Part shown: piece by piece, positions 40,905-50,461 of the stretch
Layout of the letters: each line of letters begins with the position of its first letter
Numbering within the stretch: the stretch's first letter is position 1
DNA from: Halanaerobium saccharolyticum subsp. saccharolyticum DSM 6643
Lineage (GTDB): Bacteria > Bacillota > Halanaerobiia > Halanaerobiales > Halanaerobiaceae
Direction of reading: 5' to 3'
DNA: 64,000 nt
Assembly (NCBI RefSeq): GCF_000350165.1
Contig: NZ_CAUI01000005.1
Location: 372,001 to 436,000 of the forward strand
Position numbers and translations under genes: made by a program
Notes under the pieces: generated by a model
What the model saw: only the letters and a program-made list of their open reading frames with translations
Told to the model about the DNA's origin: nothing
Databases searched by the model: none

Positions 40905-43400
40905 TTGCAGGACTATTATCCGTTTCAAGAAGTAGAGGAAAAATGGCTTAAAAATTGGGAAGACTCAAATTTACATAAAACAGGTGATGATCCCGAAAAA
41001 GAAAATTATTATGTTTTAGAAATGTTCCCTTATCCATCAGGAAATTTACATATGGGGCATGTAAGAGTTTATTCTATTGGTGATGTTATTGCTCGTTATA
41101 AAAGAATGAAGGGTTATAATGTTTTACACCCAATGGGCTGGGACGCCTTTGGACTGCCTGCAGAAAATGCGGCAATTAAACATGGCAATATTCATCCTAA
41201 AGAGTGGACCTGGGAAAACATTGCTCATATGAAAGAACAGATGAAAGCAATGGGCTTAAGCTATGATTGGGATCGAGAAGTAACTACAGCAGCAAAGGAT
41301 TATTATAAGTGGACTCAGTGGTTTTTTACTCAAATGTTTAATGATGATTTAGCTTATAGAAAAGAATCAACTGTTAACTGGTGTCCAAGCTGTGAGACAG
41401 TCCTGGCAAATGAGCAGGTAGTTAATGATGCTTGTGAGCGCTGTGGGACTGAAGTTGATCACCGAGACTTAGAACAGTGGTTTTTAAAGATAACTGATTA
41501 TGCTGAAAGGCTTTTAGATGATCATGAGCTTTTAGAAGGTTGGCCCGAAAAAGTTAAGACTATGCAGAAAAACTGGATTGGCCGCAGTGAAGGTTGTAGA
41601 GTTAATTTTGAACTACCCAAACTGGATAAAGAATTAGAAGTTTTTACAACAAGACCCGATACACTTTTTGGCGCCACTTACATGGTTTTAGCTCCGGAGC
41701 ATCCATATGTGTCTGAGTTAACAGCTGGAACTGAAAAAGAAGAGGAAGTAGAAGCATTTATTAAAAAGGTAAAAAAACAGAAAGAGCAGGAAAGAACTTC
41801 AGCAGAAACAGAAAAGCTTGGTATTTTTACAGGCGCTTATGCTGAAAACCCTGTTAATGGAGAAAAAATTCCTGTTTATATAGCAAATTACGTGTTAATG
41901 GGTTATGGTACTGGAGCAATTATGGCTGTACCTGCTCATGATCAACGTGACTTTGATTTTGCCAGAAAATATGATATTGAAATTACAGCTGTAATTCAGC
42001 CAGAGGATCAAGAAGAAGAACTGGTTGGTTCAGAAATGGAAGCAGCTTATGCCGGAGAAGGATATTTAATTAACTCTGGTAAATATAATGGTTTAAATGT
42101 AGAAGAAGCCTTTGATAAAATGGCAGAAGATTTTTCTGAAGCAGGTTTTGTTAAAGTAGAAACTAATTATCGTCTGCGCGATTGGTTGATTTCTCGTCAG
42201 CGTTACTGGGGAGCTCCAATACCAATTGTTTATTGTGATGACTGCGGAGCTGTAGCAGTACCTGAAAAAGATTTACCTGTTGAACTTCCACATGATGTAG
42301 AATTTTCTCCAACTGGCGAATCCCCACTTAAAAAAGTGGACAGCTTTGTTAATACGACCTGTCCCGAGTGTGGAGGACCGGCCAAAAGAGAAACTGACAC
42401 CATGGATACTTTTGTAGATTCTTCCTGGTATTTTATGCGTTATGCAGATTCTAAAAATGAGGAAACACCATTTACTAAAGATAGTTTAGATCAGTGGTTC
42501 CCTGTTGACCAGTATATAGGTGGAATTGAGCATGCTATACTGCATTTGTTATATGCTCGTTTCTTTACCAAAGTGGTTCACGATATGGATATGACAGATT
42601 ATGTTGAACCCTTTACTAACTGGTTAGCCCAGGGAATGGTACTTAAAGATGGTGCCAAGATGTCAAAATCTAAGGGCAATGTAGTTGACCCTAAAGATAT
42701 TTTAGATGAGTATGGTGCAGATACAGCACGTTTATTTATTCTTTTTGCTTCACCTCCAGAAAAAGATTTAGAGTGGAGTGACAAAGGTGTAGAAGGTGCA
42801 GATCGTTTCTTAAACCGAGTCTGGCGTTTTGTGACTGAAAACCTTGAACTGATTAATAATGCTGAAACTGAGCTTAAAGCAGATACTCTGGATAAAGATG
42901 GGAAAACACTTTATCGGACAATGCATGCCAGCATTAAAAAAGTGAGTGAGGATGTTGGAAAAAGATTAAATTTCAATACTGCAATTAGTGCAATTATGGA
43001 ATTAACAAATGAGGTTTATTCATACTTAAATGATCGCAGTGTTGAAGATACCAATACTGCTTTAATTAAAGAAGTAGCTGAAAAGATTATCTTATTATTA
43101 GCTCCATTCGCTCCTTTTATCACTGAAGAACTCTGGGATTATTTAGGACATGCTGAAAATGTTCATTCAGCTCAGTGGCCTGAATATAAGGAAGAAGCAC
43201 TAAAAAAAGATGAAATTACTATTGTAATTCAGGTTAACGGTAAGGTAAGAGATAAAATTAACATTGCTGCAGATGCTTCAGAAGCAGAAGTGAAAGAGCA
43301 GGTTATGGAAGAAGAAAAAATTCAATCTTATCTTGAAGATGGAAACTTAATTAAAACAATCTATATTCCCAAAAAATTAGTTAATCTAGTTATACAGTAA
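40905..43400 (+). CDS. leuS: Leucyl-tRNA synthetase
   Basis: An 831-residue class I synthetase. It has PYPSGNLHMGHVR with the HIGH-type motif from His49, the editing domain in the middle (TTRPDTLFGATYMV), Cys-rich zinc segments (CPSCETVLANEQV, CPECGGPAKRETDTMDTFVDSSWY), and KMSKS from Lys585. The start is TTG behind AGGAG, fitting the usual MQ-x-Y-P N-terminus. No T-box was seen in the short upstream gap, so it is probably read with the preceding genes. Confidence 0.96.
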   Translation: MQDYYPFQEVEEKWLKNWEDSNLHKTGDDPEKENYYVLEMFPYPSGNLHMGHVRVYSIGDVIARYKRMKGYNVLHPMGWDAFGLPAENAAIKHGNIHPKEWTWENIAHMKEQMKAMGLSYDWDREVTTAAKDYYKWTQWFFTQMFNDDLAYRKESTVNWCPSCETVLANEQVVNDACERCGTEVDHRDLEQWFLKITDYAERLLDDHELLEGWPEKVKTMQKNWIGRSEGCRVNFELPKLDKELEVFTTRPDTLFGATYMVLAPEHPYVSELTAGTEKEEEVEAFIKKVKKQKEQERTSAETEKLGIFTGAYAENPVNGEKIPVYIANYVLMGYGTGAIMAVPAHDQRDFDFARKYDIEITAVIQPEDQEEELVGSEMEAAYAGEGYLINSGKYNGLNVEEAFDKMAEDFSEAGFVKVETNYRLRDWLISRQRYWGAPIPIVYCDDCGAVAVPEKDLPVELPHDVEFSPTGESPLKKVDSFVNTTCPECGGPAKRETDTMDTFVDSSWYFMRYADSKNEETPFTKDSLDQWFPVDQYIGGIEHAILHLLYARFFTKVVHDMDMTDYVEPFTNWLAQGMVLKDGAKMSKSKGNVVDPKDILDEYGADTARLFILFASPPEKDLEWSDKGVEGADRFLNRVWRFVTENLELINNAETELKADTLDKDGKTLYRTMHASIKKVSEDVGKRLNFNTAISAIMELTNEVYSYLNDRSVEDTNTALIKEVAEKIILLLAPFAPFITEELWDYLGHAENVHSAQWPEYKEEALKKDEITIVIQVNGKVRDKINIAADASEAEVKEQVMEEEKIQSYLEDGNLIKTIYIPKKLVNLVIQ

Positions 43401-43465
43401 TAATAATTAGATATTTAAAATAAAACTTATTGGGTTTCAATAGTAAAGAATAAGTTAATAATATA

Positions 43466-43508
43466 CAACTCCTGGCATTTTATATAAAATTTGTCAGGAG
43501 TTTTTTAT
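43466..43508 (+). terminator. Rho-independent terminator of leuS
   Basis: AACTCCTG (43467-43474) pairs with CAGGAGTT (43495-43502) before a run of T. Confidence 0.85.
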
Positions 43509-43565
43509 TTATCAAGAATGATTACTTATTAACTTGATTAATTTACTAATATTTAATAAAAGCTG

Positions 43566-43594
43566 TTGACTTTGAAAATCGTTTTCAGTATAAT
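43566..43594 (+). promoter_or_regulatory. Fur-controlled promoter of feoAB
   Basis: TTGACT (43566-43571), 17-base spacer, perfect TATAAT (43589-43594). The spacer contains the palindrome TGAAAATCGTTTTCA (43573-43587), a Fur-type site that would block RNA polymerase when iron is plentiful. Confidence 0.8.
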
Positions 43595-43649
43595 GATTAT
43601 ATAAGATAATTAATTAAAAATTTATTAATACAGCAGGAGGTAAAATATA

Positions 43650-43877
43650 GTGACTCTAGTTGATATGAAGCATGGAAATAAATTTATTATAGATAAAATT
43701 GAGGATAAAAATACTCGCTTGCAGGCCTTGCGTTTTGGAATCAGTGAAGGATCAGAAATAGAATGTGCAGGATCAATGCCTGGTGGTCCGGTAATATTAA
43801 AGAAAAACTTACAGGAAATAGCCATTGGCCGTAGGACTGCTGAAAAAATAAGTGTTAAGAAAAAAGGAATGATATAA
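43650..43877 (+). CDS. feoA: Ferrous iron transport protein FeoA
   Basis: A 75-residue SH3-like cytosolic protein. It has the family segments DKNTRLQALRFGISEGSEIECAGSMPGGPVIL and EIAIGRRTAEKI. GTG 43650 has AGGAGG before it. It abuts feoB directly and is thought to modulate its activity. Confidence 0.92.
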   Translation: MTLVDMKHGNKFIIDKIEDKNTRLQALRFGISEGSEIECAGSMPGGPVILKKNLQEIAIGRRTAEKISVKKKGMI

Positions 43878-45740
43878 TTGACCGACTGCAGTCGAATTGA
43901 TTTAGATAAAGAACTGCAGGCTGATAAAAAAATTGTACTGGCAGGGAATCCTAATGTAGGAAAATCAATATTTTTTAATTATCTTACTGGAATTTATGTC
44001 AGTGTTTCCAATTATCCCGGGACTACCCTTGATATTAGCAGCGGCACCATGGGTGATGCAGCTGTTTTTGATACCCCAGGTGTTTATGGAGTCGGATCCA
44101 TAAATGATGAGGAAAGAGTAGCCAGGGATTTTATTATGTCTGCAGATATTATAATTAATGTTGTCGATGCAAGTCATTTAGAACGCGACTTGTTTTTAAC
44201 ACAACAGTTGATAGATTTGGATAAGAAAATAATAGTTGCCTTAAATATGATGGATGAAGTAGAAAAAAATAATATTTCTATTGATTTAATTGCTCTAGAA
44301 AAAGAACTTGGAGTTCCAGTTATTCCTACAACAGCTGCAAAAAATAGAGGCCTTGATCATCTCAAAAATTCTATAGAAAAAGCAGTTACCGGAAATGATA
44401 TTTTTACTTTTAATTCTGAATTAGAAAAGGAATTTGAAAAAATTAAATCTGAAAGCAAAAATGCTGCTGATGCTCTGATGCTTTTAGAAGAAGATGAAAA
44501 TATTCGCTGTAAATATAAAGATCTTAATGAGATTCCTGATTTAAGAGAGGAAATTTATACAGCACGTCGTCAAAGAGTTGATCAAATAACTGATAATGTA
44601 TTAAGTTATGATGAAAATTCAAGTCAGTTTGCTAGAAAAATAGGTTCGTATATGTTAAAACCAGTAACCGCGATTCCAATGCTGTTGGTACTTTTATATA
44701 TAATTTATCAATTTATTGGAGTATTTGTTGCTCAGACAGTTGTAGAATTTACAGAAGGTTATTTATTTGCAGGTCTTTATGAGCCAATGATACGAGAGAT
44801 AATTGCTAATTCTATTGGTTTAGAAAATTTCTTTGGAGAAATATTAGCAGGTGAATATGGAATCTTAACAATGGCAGTAACTTATATTTTTGGTTTACTG
44901 TTACCGTTAGTAGCTGGTTTTTACTTTTTGCTATCTATTTTAGAGGATTCGGGCTATTTACCCAGGATTGCTGTATTGATGGATCGTTTACTCCAGAAAA
45001 TTGGTCTTAATGGGCGGGCAATTATACCAATGTTATTGGGTTTTGGCTGTGTAACTATGGCTACAATTACAACAAGGTTGTTGGGAACAAAAAGAGAAAG
45101 AATTATCGCTATTTTTCTTTTAGGCCTTGCAATACCCTGTTCAGCTCAATTAGGAGTTATTGCCGGTTTAATTTCACAACTTGAAGTCTTTTATATATTA
45201 GTATATGTTTTTACTATTTTTGCTGTTTATGTACTTGCCGGTACTTTTTTAAATAAAGTTTTGCCAGGTGAGTCCAGTGACTTATTAATTGATTTACCGC
45301 CAATCAGATTACCTGATATTAAAAATGTTTTTAATAAGACTTATCAGCAAACAGTAGCTTTTGTTAAAGAAGCAGGACCTATTTTTGTGATAGGTGCAGC
45401 TTTAATTACTGTGATGCAAAAAACAGGTTTACTTGCTTTAATTACAAAAGCTGCAGAACCAGTGACTGTAAATTGGCTTGGTCTTCCAGCAGAAACAGCA
45501 ACTGCTTTTGTAATGGGAATTATCAGACGCGATTTTGGAGCAGCAGGACTTACTGCTATCTCATTAACATCTGCAGAAGTAACAATTTCTTTAATTACCT
45601 TAACATTATTTGTTCCCTGTATTGCAGCAATGATGATTATGGTTAAAGAAAGAAACTTCAAAGAAGCTGTTTATATTTGGTTTGGAAGTTGGATTACGGC
45701 ATTTATTACTGGTGGAATTGTAAACTTACTAATTTTTTAA
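43878..45740 (+). CDS. feoB: Ferrous iron transporter FeoB
   Basis: A 620-residue membrane transporter with an N-terminal G domain: GNPNVGKS (G1), a G2 threonine in YPGTT, DTPG (G3) and NMMDE (G4). The first Gate region (GFGCVTMATITTRL) and second Gate region (PCIAAM) follow within the membrane part. It imports Fe2+ under anoxic, iron-poor conditions. It starts at TTG behind AAAGGA, directly after feoA. The small zinc-ribbon gene follows in place of a classical feoC. Confidence 0.95.
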   Translation: MTDCSRIDLDKELQADKKIVLAGNPNVGKSIFFNYLTGIYVSVSNYPGTTLDISSGTMGDAAVFDTPGVYGVGSINDEERVARDFIMSADIIINVVDASHLERDLFLTQQLIDLDKKIIVALNMMDEVEKNNISIDLIALEKELGVPVIPTTAAKNRGLDHLKNSIEKAVTGNDIFTFNSELEKEFEKIKSESKNAADALMLLEEDENIRCKYKDLNEIPDLREEIYTARRQRVDQITDNVLSYDENSSQFARKIGSYMLKPVTAIPMLLVLLYIIYQFIGVFVAQTVVEFTEGYLFAGLYEPMIREIIANSIGLENFFGEILAGEYGILTMAVTYIFGLLLPLVAGFYFLLSILEDSGYLPRIAVLMDRLLQKIGLNGRAIIPMLLGFGCVTMATITTRLLGTKRERIIAIFLLGLAIPCSAQLGVIAGLISQLEVFYILVYVFTIFAVYVLAGTFLNKVLPGESSDLLIDLPPIRLPDIKNVFNKTYQQTVAFVKEAGPIFVIGAALITVMQKTGLLALITKAAEPVTVNWLGLPAETATAFVMGIIRRDFGAAGLTAISLTSAEVTISLITLTLFVPCIAAMMIMVKERNFKEAVYIWFGSWITAFITGGIVNLLIF

Positions 45741-45801
45741 ATTTCCATTTAGCGACTGAGTTTTAATCAAATTTATTAACTCAAGAAAGAAGGTGCTGAG
45801 G

Positions 45802-45963
45802 ATGGATAATTGTGAAATCAAGATTGAGGACAAGAAAGAGAAGGAAATTGTCTGTCCTACTTGTGGTTATACTATGAAAGAATTTAAGTCAATTAAATGT
45901 CCTCGCTGTAACAGTTATTTATTTAAAAAGTGTTCTGAATGTAATAAGTGCTCTTTATTTTAG
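45802..45963 (+). CDS. Small Cys-rich zinc-ribbon protein downstream of feoB
   Basis: A 53-residue protein. After an acidic-basic N-terminus it has CPTCGY, CPRC and CSECNKC, enough cysteine pairs for one or two zinc or Fe-S sites. AGAAGGTG lies before the ATG. It is 61 bases after feoB, and small Cys-rich proteins in this place are often FeoC-like or iron-responsive partners; that role is inference. Confidence 0.7.
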   Translation: MDNCEIKIEDKKEKEIVCPTCGYTMKEFKSIKCPRCNSYLFKKCSECNKCSLF

Positions 45964-46037
45964 CTTGAGTATTTGTTAAAATTAACTAAGAATAATTTTA
46001 AGTTATTAATTTTTATATAAGGAAAGAGTGATTAAAA

Positions 46038-46493
46038 ATGAAAGAAAAGGCCAGAGTAATAAAAAAAGAAGATGGTCAAAGTCTGGTACAAATTATTAGG
46101 GTTTCTGCCTGCAGTCACTGTGATGAAAAATGTATGCTTGCAGAAGATTCACATGAGATGGAGGAAATGGAAGTTTTAGTTAATGATCCAATTGGAGCTG
46201 AGGTTGGTAGTATGGTTGAATTAGAAATGGGAACCAGGCCAGTTCTTTTTTCAGCTTTTGTAGTATATCTCTTACCTTTAATTGCAATTATTGCTGGTTA
46301 TTTTGTGGGCAGCAGTTGGTTGTCACCATTTATTAACAACGGCGAAATAGCTGGTATTATTGGTTCAATTATTTCATTCTTTTTATCATTTTTATTTTTA
46401 AGATTTTTTGATAAAAAAGCTGGTGCAAGAAGTAGTTTTCATCCAGAAATAACAAGAGTAGTAACTCATAATGGAATTTATTATGATAATTAA
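46038..46493 (+). CDS. RseC/SoxR-reducing family protein
   Basis: A 151-residue protein. An N-terminal Cys motif CSHCDEKC near residues 25-32 is followed by two membrane helices (about 72-95 and 108-127) and a basic tail, the RseC/MucC layout. In clostridia such proteins often sit near Rnf or iron genes. Its role may be electron transfer to an Fe-S protein; no partner is identified here. The ribosome site is AAGGAAAGAG. Confidence 0.82.
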   Translation: MKEKARVIKKEDGQSLVQIIRVSACSHCDEKCMLAEDSHEMEEMEVLVNDPIGAEVGSMVELEMGTRPVLFSAFVVYLLPLIAIIAGYFVGSSWLSPFINNGEIAGIIGSIISFFLSFLFLRFFDKKAGARSSFHPEITRVVTHNGIYYDN

Positions 46494-46519
46494 TTTTAAT
46501 AGATAATGAAGGTGATCAG

Positions 46520-47881
46520 GTGGCAGCAGATAATAAATCAATTATAAATGAAGATAGCTCTACTAAAAAAGTAATATTTAAACTTGCCTGGCCGGTAATT
46601 GCTGAACAATCACTGGCAACGATTACTCATATTGTCGATATGATGATGGTCGGTAGGTTGGGTGCTTCTGCTGTGGCTGCAATTGGTTTAACAATGCAGC
46701 CAGTATTTTTTTCTACTGCCTTAGCGTCAGCTCTTGGAGTAGGTACTACTGCCTTAGTTTCAAGATTTATCGGTTCAGATCAAAATAAAAAAGCTGCTTC
46801 TGTTTTGCAGCAGTCTGTGCTAATGTCAATAATATTCTCAGTGATTTTTGGCGCCATTTTTTATCTTTTTGCCCCAAACTTATTAGCTTTTATGGGGGGA
46901 GAGGCTGAAGTAATTAAATTAGGAACAGGATATTTAAGAGTTATGACACCTGGCTTTATTTTTATGGTTTTAGCTTTTATTGTCACCTCGGCTTTAAGAG
47001 GGGCTGGAGAAACTAAAACCCCACTGAAGGTTAATATTTTAGTCAATATCTTAAATGTTTTGGGAAATTATCTTCTTATATTTGGTAATTTTGGTTTTCC
47101 TCGTCTAGGTGTTAATGGAGCAGCTTTAGCCACTACTTTATCAAGATCTATTGGTGGTATCATCTTATTAACTCTTACTTTTACAGACTATAGTGTTTTG
47201 AAGATGAAGCTGAAAGGGTTTTTTAAATTTGATATTGATTTGACTAAAAGAGTTTTAAAAGTAGGGATTCCAACTGCAATGGAAGAATCAGTAAGACGCT
47301 TGGCCCAACTTTTATTTGTCAGAGTTATCGCTTCACTGGGAACTACATCTTTTGCTGCTCATCAAATTTCTTTGAATGCAGAATCAATTTCATATATGCC
47401 TGGTTTTGGAATAGCTGTTGCTGCTACAACAATTGTTGGTCAAAATTTGGGAGCAAAAAACCCCAGGGGAGCAGAAAAAGGAACTTTTGAAGCCTGGAAA
47501 ATTGGATCCTTAATTATGGGATTTATGGCTTTAATATTTTTAATTTTTCCGGAACAGTTAATTGGATTATATACCACTGACCAAGAAATTATTTCTAAAG
47601 CTGCCTTGAATTTGCGGATAATTGCCTTAGCTCAAATTCCAATGGGAACTCAATTCATTTTTGCCGGTGCTTTGCGTGGTGCTGGTGACACTAAGGCTGT
47701 CTTTTATTCTACTGCACTTTCAACCTGGATCTTTAGATTGTTTTTGGGATATATTTTAGTTCATCCATTAGGCTTAGGCTTGGTTGGAGCTTGGAGTGCA
47801 ATGGTGGTTGATTGGTTAGTGAGAGGTGGTTATGTAATTTATAGGTTTAAAAAGGGAAATTGGAAGTTAATAGATGTTTAG
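46520..47881 (+). CDS. MATE-family multidrug/Na+ antiporter
   Basis: A 453-residue, 12-span transporter in two homologous halves. Typical segments are WPVIAEQSLATITHIVDMMMVGRLG near residue 25, the inner RGAGETKTP loop, and its repeat RGAGDTKAVFYS in the second half. It probably exports cationic compounds by Na+ or H+ antiport. GTG 46520 has AAGGTGATCAG before it. Confidence 0.9.
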   Translation: MAADNKSIINEDSSTKKVIFKLAWPVIAEQSLATITHIVDMMMVGRLGASAVAAIGLTMQPVFFSTALASALGVGTTALVSRFIGSDQNKKAASVLQQSVLMSIIFSVIFGAIFYLFAPNLLAFMGGEAEVIKLGTGYLRVMTPGFIFMVLAFIVTSALRGAGETKTPLKVNILVNILNVLGNYLLIFGNFGFPRLGVNGAALATTLSRSIGGIILLTLTFTDYSVLKMKLKGFFKFDIDLTKRVLKVGIPTAMEESVRRLAQLLFVRVIASLGTTSFAAHQISLNAESISYMPGFGIAVAATTIVGQNLGAKNPRGAEKGTFEAWKIGSLIMGFMALIFLIFPEQLIGLYTTDQEIISKAALNLRIIALAQIPMGTQFIFAGALRGAGDTKAVFYSTALSTWIFRLFLGYILVHPLGLGLVGAWSAMVVDWLVRGGYVIYRFKKGNWKLIDV

Positions 47882-47915
47882 ATGTTGTCAGAATATTTTT
47901 ACTTTTAAATAAAAC

Positions 47916-47944
47916 TTGCAATTTTATAACAACAGCTATATAAT
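47916..47944 (+). promoter_or_regulatory. Sigma-A promoter of argF
   Basis: TTGCAA (47916-47921), 17-base spacer, perfect TATAAT (47939-47944). Confidence 0.7.
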
Positions 47945-47980
47945 AATAAAAAATAAGATTTATAATTATATAATTAAATT

Positions 47981-48206
47981 CATTGAATGAGAGAGTAAAA
48001 ATAATATTATATTAAAGCAAGTCGGAACAGCTGAAAGTCCGATATGTAAATTATTTTGAAACGCACTCAGGAGAATCTCTATTGAAAAAAAGTAGATAGA
48101 GACGTTAGACGCGTTAAGTTATAGAGTGGTCAGTATTAACTGGCAACTAGAGTGGTAACACGGGTAGTTCCTCGTCTCTTATACGATAAGAGTGCGGGGA
48201 TTTTTT
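47981..48206 (+). ncRNA. T-box leader with arginine (CGC) specifier, upstream of argF
   Basis: The T-box core AGAGTGGTAACACGGG is at 48150-48164, followed by terminator TCCTCG (48169-48174) with CGGGGA (48195-48200) and six T. Stem I can be drawn: TGAG (47988-47991) with CTCA (48066-48069), and AAAATAAT with ATTATTTT above the specifier loop. The loop's 3' side reads GAAACGCA, placing CGC (48062-48064), an arginine codon, at the specifier position. Uncharged tRNA-Arg would stabilise the antiterminator and switch on argF. Confidence 0.88.
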
Positions 48207-48348
48207 AGTTTCAGATAGATTTTAATAACTAATAGTTTTTTTAACCATTGATTTTAGTGTTTTAAATTATTAAAGTAATTTTACTAATTAGAATTAAAAT
48301 TTGAAAAAAATTTTAAAAAGCCGTTGAGTATTCAAGGAGGAGATAATT

Positions 48349-49338
48349 ATGGCTTATAATTTAAAGGGGAGAAACTTTTTAACATTAAAAGATTTCTCAA
48401 AAGTAGAAATTGATTATTTATTAACTTTAGCAGAAGATTTAAAAGCAAAAAAAAGAGCTGGAATTAAAGGGGACTGTCTAGCAGGGAAAAATATTGCTCT
48501 GATTTTTGAAAAACCATCTACCAGAACCAGATGTGCTTTTGCGGTTGCAGCAAAAGATGAAGGGGGAATGCCTGAATATCTTGGCAAAAATGATATTCAA
48601 TTAGGAAAAAAAGAGACTGTTGCAGATACTGCAAGAGTTTTAGGCAGAATGTTTGATGGGATAGAATTTAGAGGTTATGCACATAAAACAGTTGAGATTT
48701 TGGGAGAATATGCCGGGGTACCTGTTTGGAATGGTTTGACTGATCTTTACCACCCAACTCAAATCCTGGCTGATTTTTTAATTTTAAAAGAGAACTTTGG
48801 CCAATTAGAGGGATTAAATCTGGTTTATGCAGGTGATGGGCGCAACAATATGGCGAATTCTCTGATGATAGGTTCAGCAATTATAGGAGTAAATTATACT
48901 ATTGTTGCACCAGAAGAACTCTGGCCTGAGGAATCCCTATTTAAAGAGTGCAGGGAACTTGGTCAAGAATCTGGGAGTGAAATTAATTTAACTTCTGAGA
49001 TTAATAAAGGAGTTAAAGCAGCAGATGCAATTTATACAGATGTTTGGGTTTCAATGGGAGAAGAGTCTCAATTTGAAAAAAGAATAAAATTATTAACGCC
49101 CTATCAGGTTAATATGGAGATGCTAAAAATGACAGAAAATCCTGATGTGATATTTTTACACTGTTTACCAGCATATCACAATATTGAAACTGAAAACGCT
49201 AAAAAAATATACGAAAAATTTGGTTTAGAAGAAATGGAAGTTACAGAAGAAGTGTTTGAAAGTAATTATTCTAAGGTTTTTGATCAAGCTGAAAATAGAA
49301 TGCACACAATTAAAGCTGTTATGACAGCTACATTATAG
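48349..49338 (+). CDS. argF: Ornithine carbamoyltransferase
   Basis: A 329-residue enzyme that makes citrulline from ornithine and carbamoyl phosphate. It has the carbamoyl-phosphate motif [17 protein letters not shown], and the ornithine-side HCLPAYH near residue 271. AAGGAGGAG precedes the ATG. The arginine-specific T-box upstream points to the anabolic direction. A GNAT acetyltransferase gene follows after 10 bases. Confidence 0.95.
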   Translation: MAYNLKGRNFLTLKDFSKVEIDYLLTLAEDLKAKKRAGIKGDCLAGKNIALIFEKPSTRTRCAFAVAAKDEGGMPEYLGKNDIQLGKKETVADTARVLGRMFDGIEFRGYAHKTVEILGEYAGVPVWNGLTDLYHPTQILADFLILKENFGQLEGLNLVYAGDGRNNMANSLMIGSAIIGVNYTIVAPEELWPEESLFKECRELGQESGSEINLTSEINKGVKAADAIYTDVWVSMGEESQFEKRIKLLTPYQVNMEMLKMTENPDVIFLHCLPAYHNIETENAKKIYEKFGLEEMEVTEEVFESNYSKVFDQAENRMHTIKAVMTATL

Positions 49339-49348
49339 GGGTGGTTAA

Positions 49349-49858
49349 ATGATTGCAGCAGTGAATGAAAACATTAAATATGATTGTAGGCAGGCTACTT
49401 TCTCAGATGCAGAAGCAATACAAAATTTAATGCAGCAGGCTTTTGCAGATTATGCGGTTAAAAATAAAGATAAGAAAAATAAAAAGAAAGTTATTAACTC
49501 TGCTCTTAGAGAGCATTTAGAAGATATTAAAGCAGATTTAGAAAATAACATAGTAATGGTCTTAAATGATGGGGATAAAATTATTGCTTCTTTAAGATTA
49601 GAAGAAATCAGAGATAAAAGGTATTTATTGAAAAGATTTGCAGTTGCTCCTTCTTATCAAAATCAGGGTCTAGGGACTATGATTTTTCAAGAAGCAGTAG
49701 AAAAATTAAAAGAAGAAAATGCTCATTATCTCCAGCTTTATTCTTCCTTAGAAAATAAAAAATTAGTTTGTTTTTATCAGGGACTGGGATTTAATTGTTT
49801 AGAAACAGATAACAAAAAAGGTTATGAAAGAGGTCTTTGGATAAAAACAATTATATAA
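49349..49858 (+). CDS. GNAT-family N-acetyltransferase
   Basis: A 169-residue acetyl-CoA-dependent acetyltransferase. The acetyl-CoA loop is LKRFAVAPSYQNQGLGTMIFQEAV near residues 92-115, and the C-terminal FYQGLGFNCLETDNKKGY is typical. Its place directly behind argF under the same T-box suggests a role in arginine or polyamine metabolism, possibly acetylation of glutamate or ornithine; the substrate is unproven. Confidence 0.85.
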   Translation: MIAAVNENIKYDCRQATFSDAEAIQNLMQQAFADYAVKNKDKKNKKKVINSALREHLEDIKADLENNIVMVLNDGDKIIASLRLEEIRDKRYLLKRFAVAPSYQNQGLGTMIFQEAVEKLKEENAHYLQLYSSLENKKLVCFYQGLGFNCLETDNKKGYERGLWIKTII

Positions 49859-49921
49859 ATTTGTCGAAATTCCCTCGACAATCTTCATTTTTAATAAAAG
49901 CCAATTATTTAAGAATGGAGA

Positions 49922-49962
49922 ACTAAAAACCCCACTCTAAATTGAGTGGGGTTTAAAAAATT
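49922..49962 (+). terminator. Rho-independent terminator of the argF unit
   Basis: AAACCCCACTC (49927-49937) pairs with GAGTGGGGTTT (49944-49954), an 11-base-pair stem. Confidence 0.9.
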
Positions 49963-50042
49963 AGTATACAAAATTTATTATATAAATTATAATATTTTGA
50001 TAAAAAGTCTTCTAGCTGATAATTCAACTGAAGACCTATTAC

Positions 50043-50198
50043 TTAAAAAATTGAGTTAGTTATTACAAAGCCTAAATAAATTCCTACAATTCCCATAACA
50101 CCAGACAGTGTAGGAGGAGCAGGTATCGGCAAATTTAGAAATGAAAACAGACCTCCAACAATTAAACCAGAAATTGATGCTAAAATAGCTTGATTCAT
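50043..50198 (-). CDS. XapX-domain small membrane protein
   Basis: A 51-residue protein. NQAILASISGLIVGGLFSFL is followed by NLPIPAPPTLSGVMGIVGIYLG, which matches the XapX pattern of two short hydrophobic helices joined by a PxPAPP segment. The function is unknown, but XapX genes often sit near xanthosine or sugar catabolism. AAAGGAG lies before the minus-strand ATG. A promoter and a palindrome precede it, so it is a regulated single gene. Confidence 0.8.
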   Translation of the reverse strand: MNQAILASISGLIVGGLFSFLNLPIPAPPTLSGVMGIVGIYLGFVITNSIF

Positions 50199-50231
50199 AA
50201 TTGATTCTCCTTTAATTTTATAAATAATATT

Positions 50232-50254
50232 TTGGTTAGACGTCAGACAACCAA
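50232..50254 (-). promoter_or_regulatory. Palindromic operator of xapX (GntR-like)
   Basis: TTGGTT (50232-50237) and AACCAA (50249-50254) bound an 11-base core that reads TTGTCTGACG on the minus strand, close to the FadR/GntR pattern TNGTNNNACNA. It covers the transcription start expected from the promoter at 50262-50290. Confidence 0.5.
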
Positions 50255-50261
50255 CAGTATT

Positions 50262-50290
50262 ATTTTATTATAATTTAATTGTTTTGTCAA
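50262..50290 (-). promoter_or_regulatory. Sigma-A promoter of xapX
   Basis: Minus strand: TTGACA (50290-50285), 17-base spacer, TAAAAT (50267-50262). Confidence 0.7.
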
Positions 50291-50376
50291 AAAAATTATA
50301 CAATTTATTAATTTTTAAGATATAATTTACTTCACAAAAGTAATTAGATATTAACTAATAAAATCAATTGCTTAAA

Positions 50377-50424
50377 AAAACGTTTTCCTTATTTATTGAA
50401 AGCCCTGTAATTTTATGTTAGAAT
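50377..50424 (+). promoter_or_regulatory. Promoter of the LacI-family gene with upstream operator-like site
   Basis: AAAACGTTTT (50377-50386), followed by CC, resembles the half-site shared with the two operators of the downstream operon. TTGAAA (50396-50401), 17 bases, TAGAAT (50419-50424) form the promoter. Confidence 0.5.
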
Positions 50425-50461
50425 TATTTTAATATTGATAATAAGTTGGAAGGGGATTATC

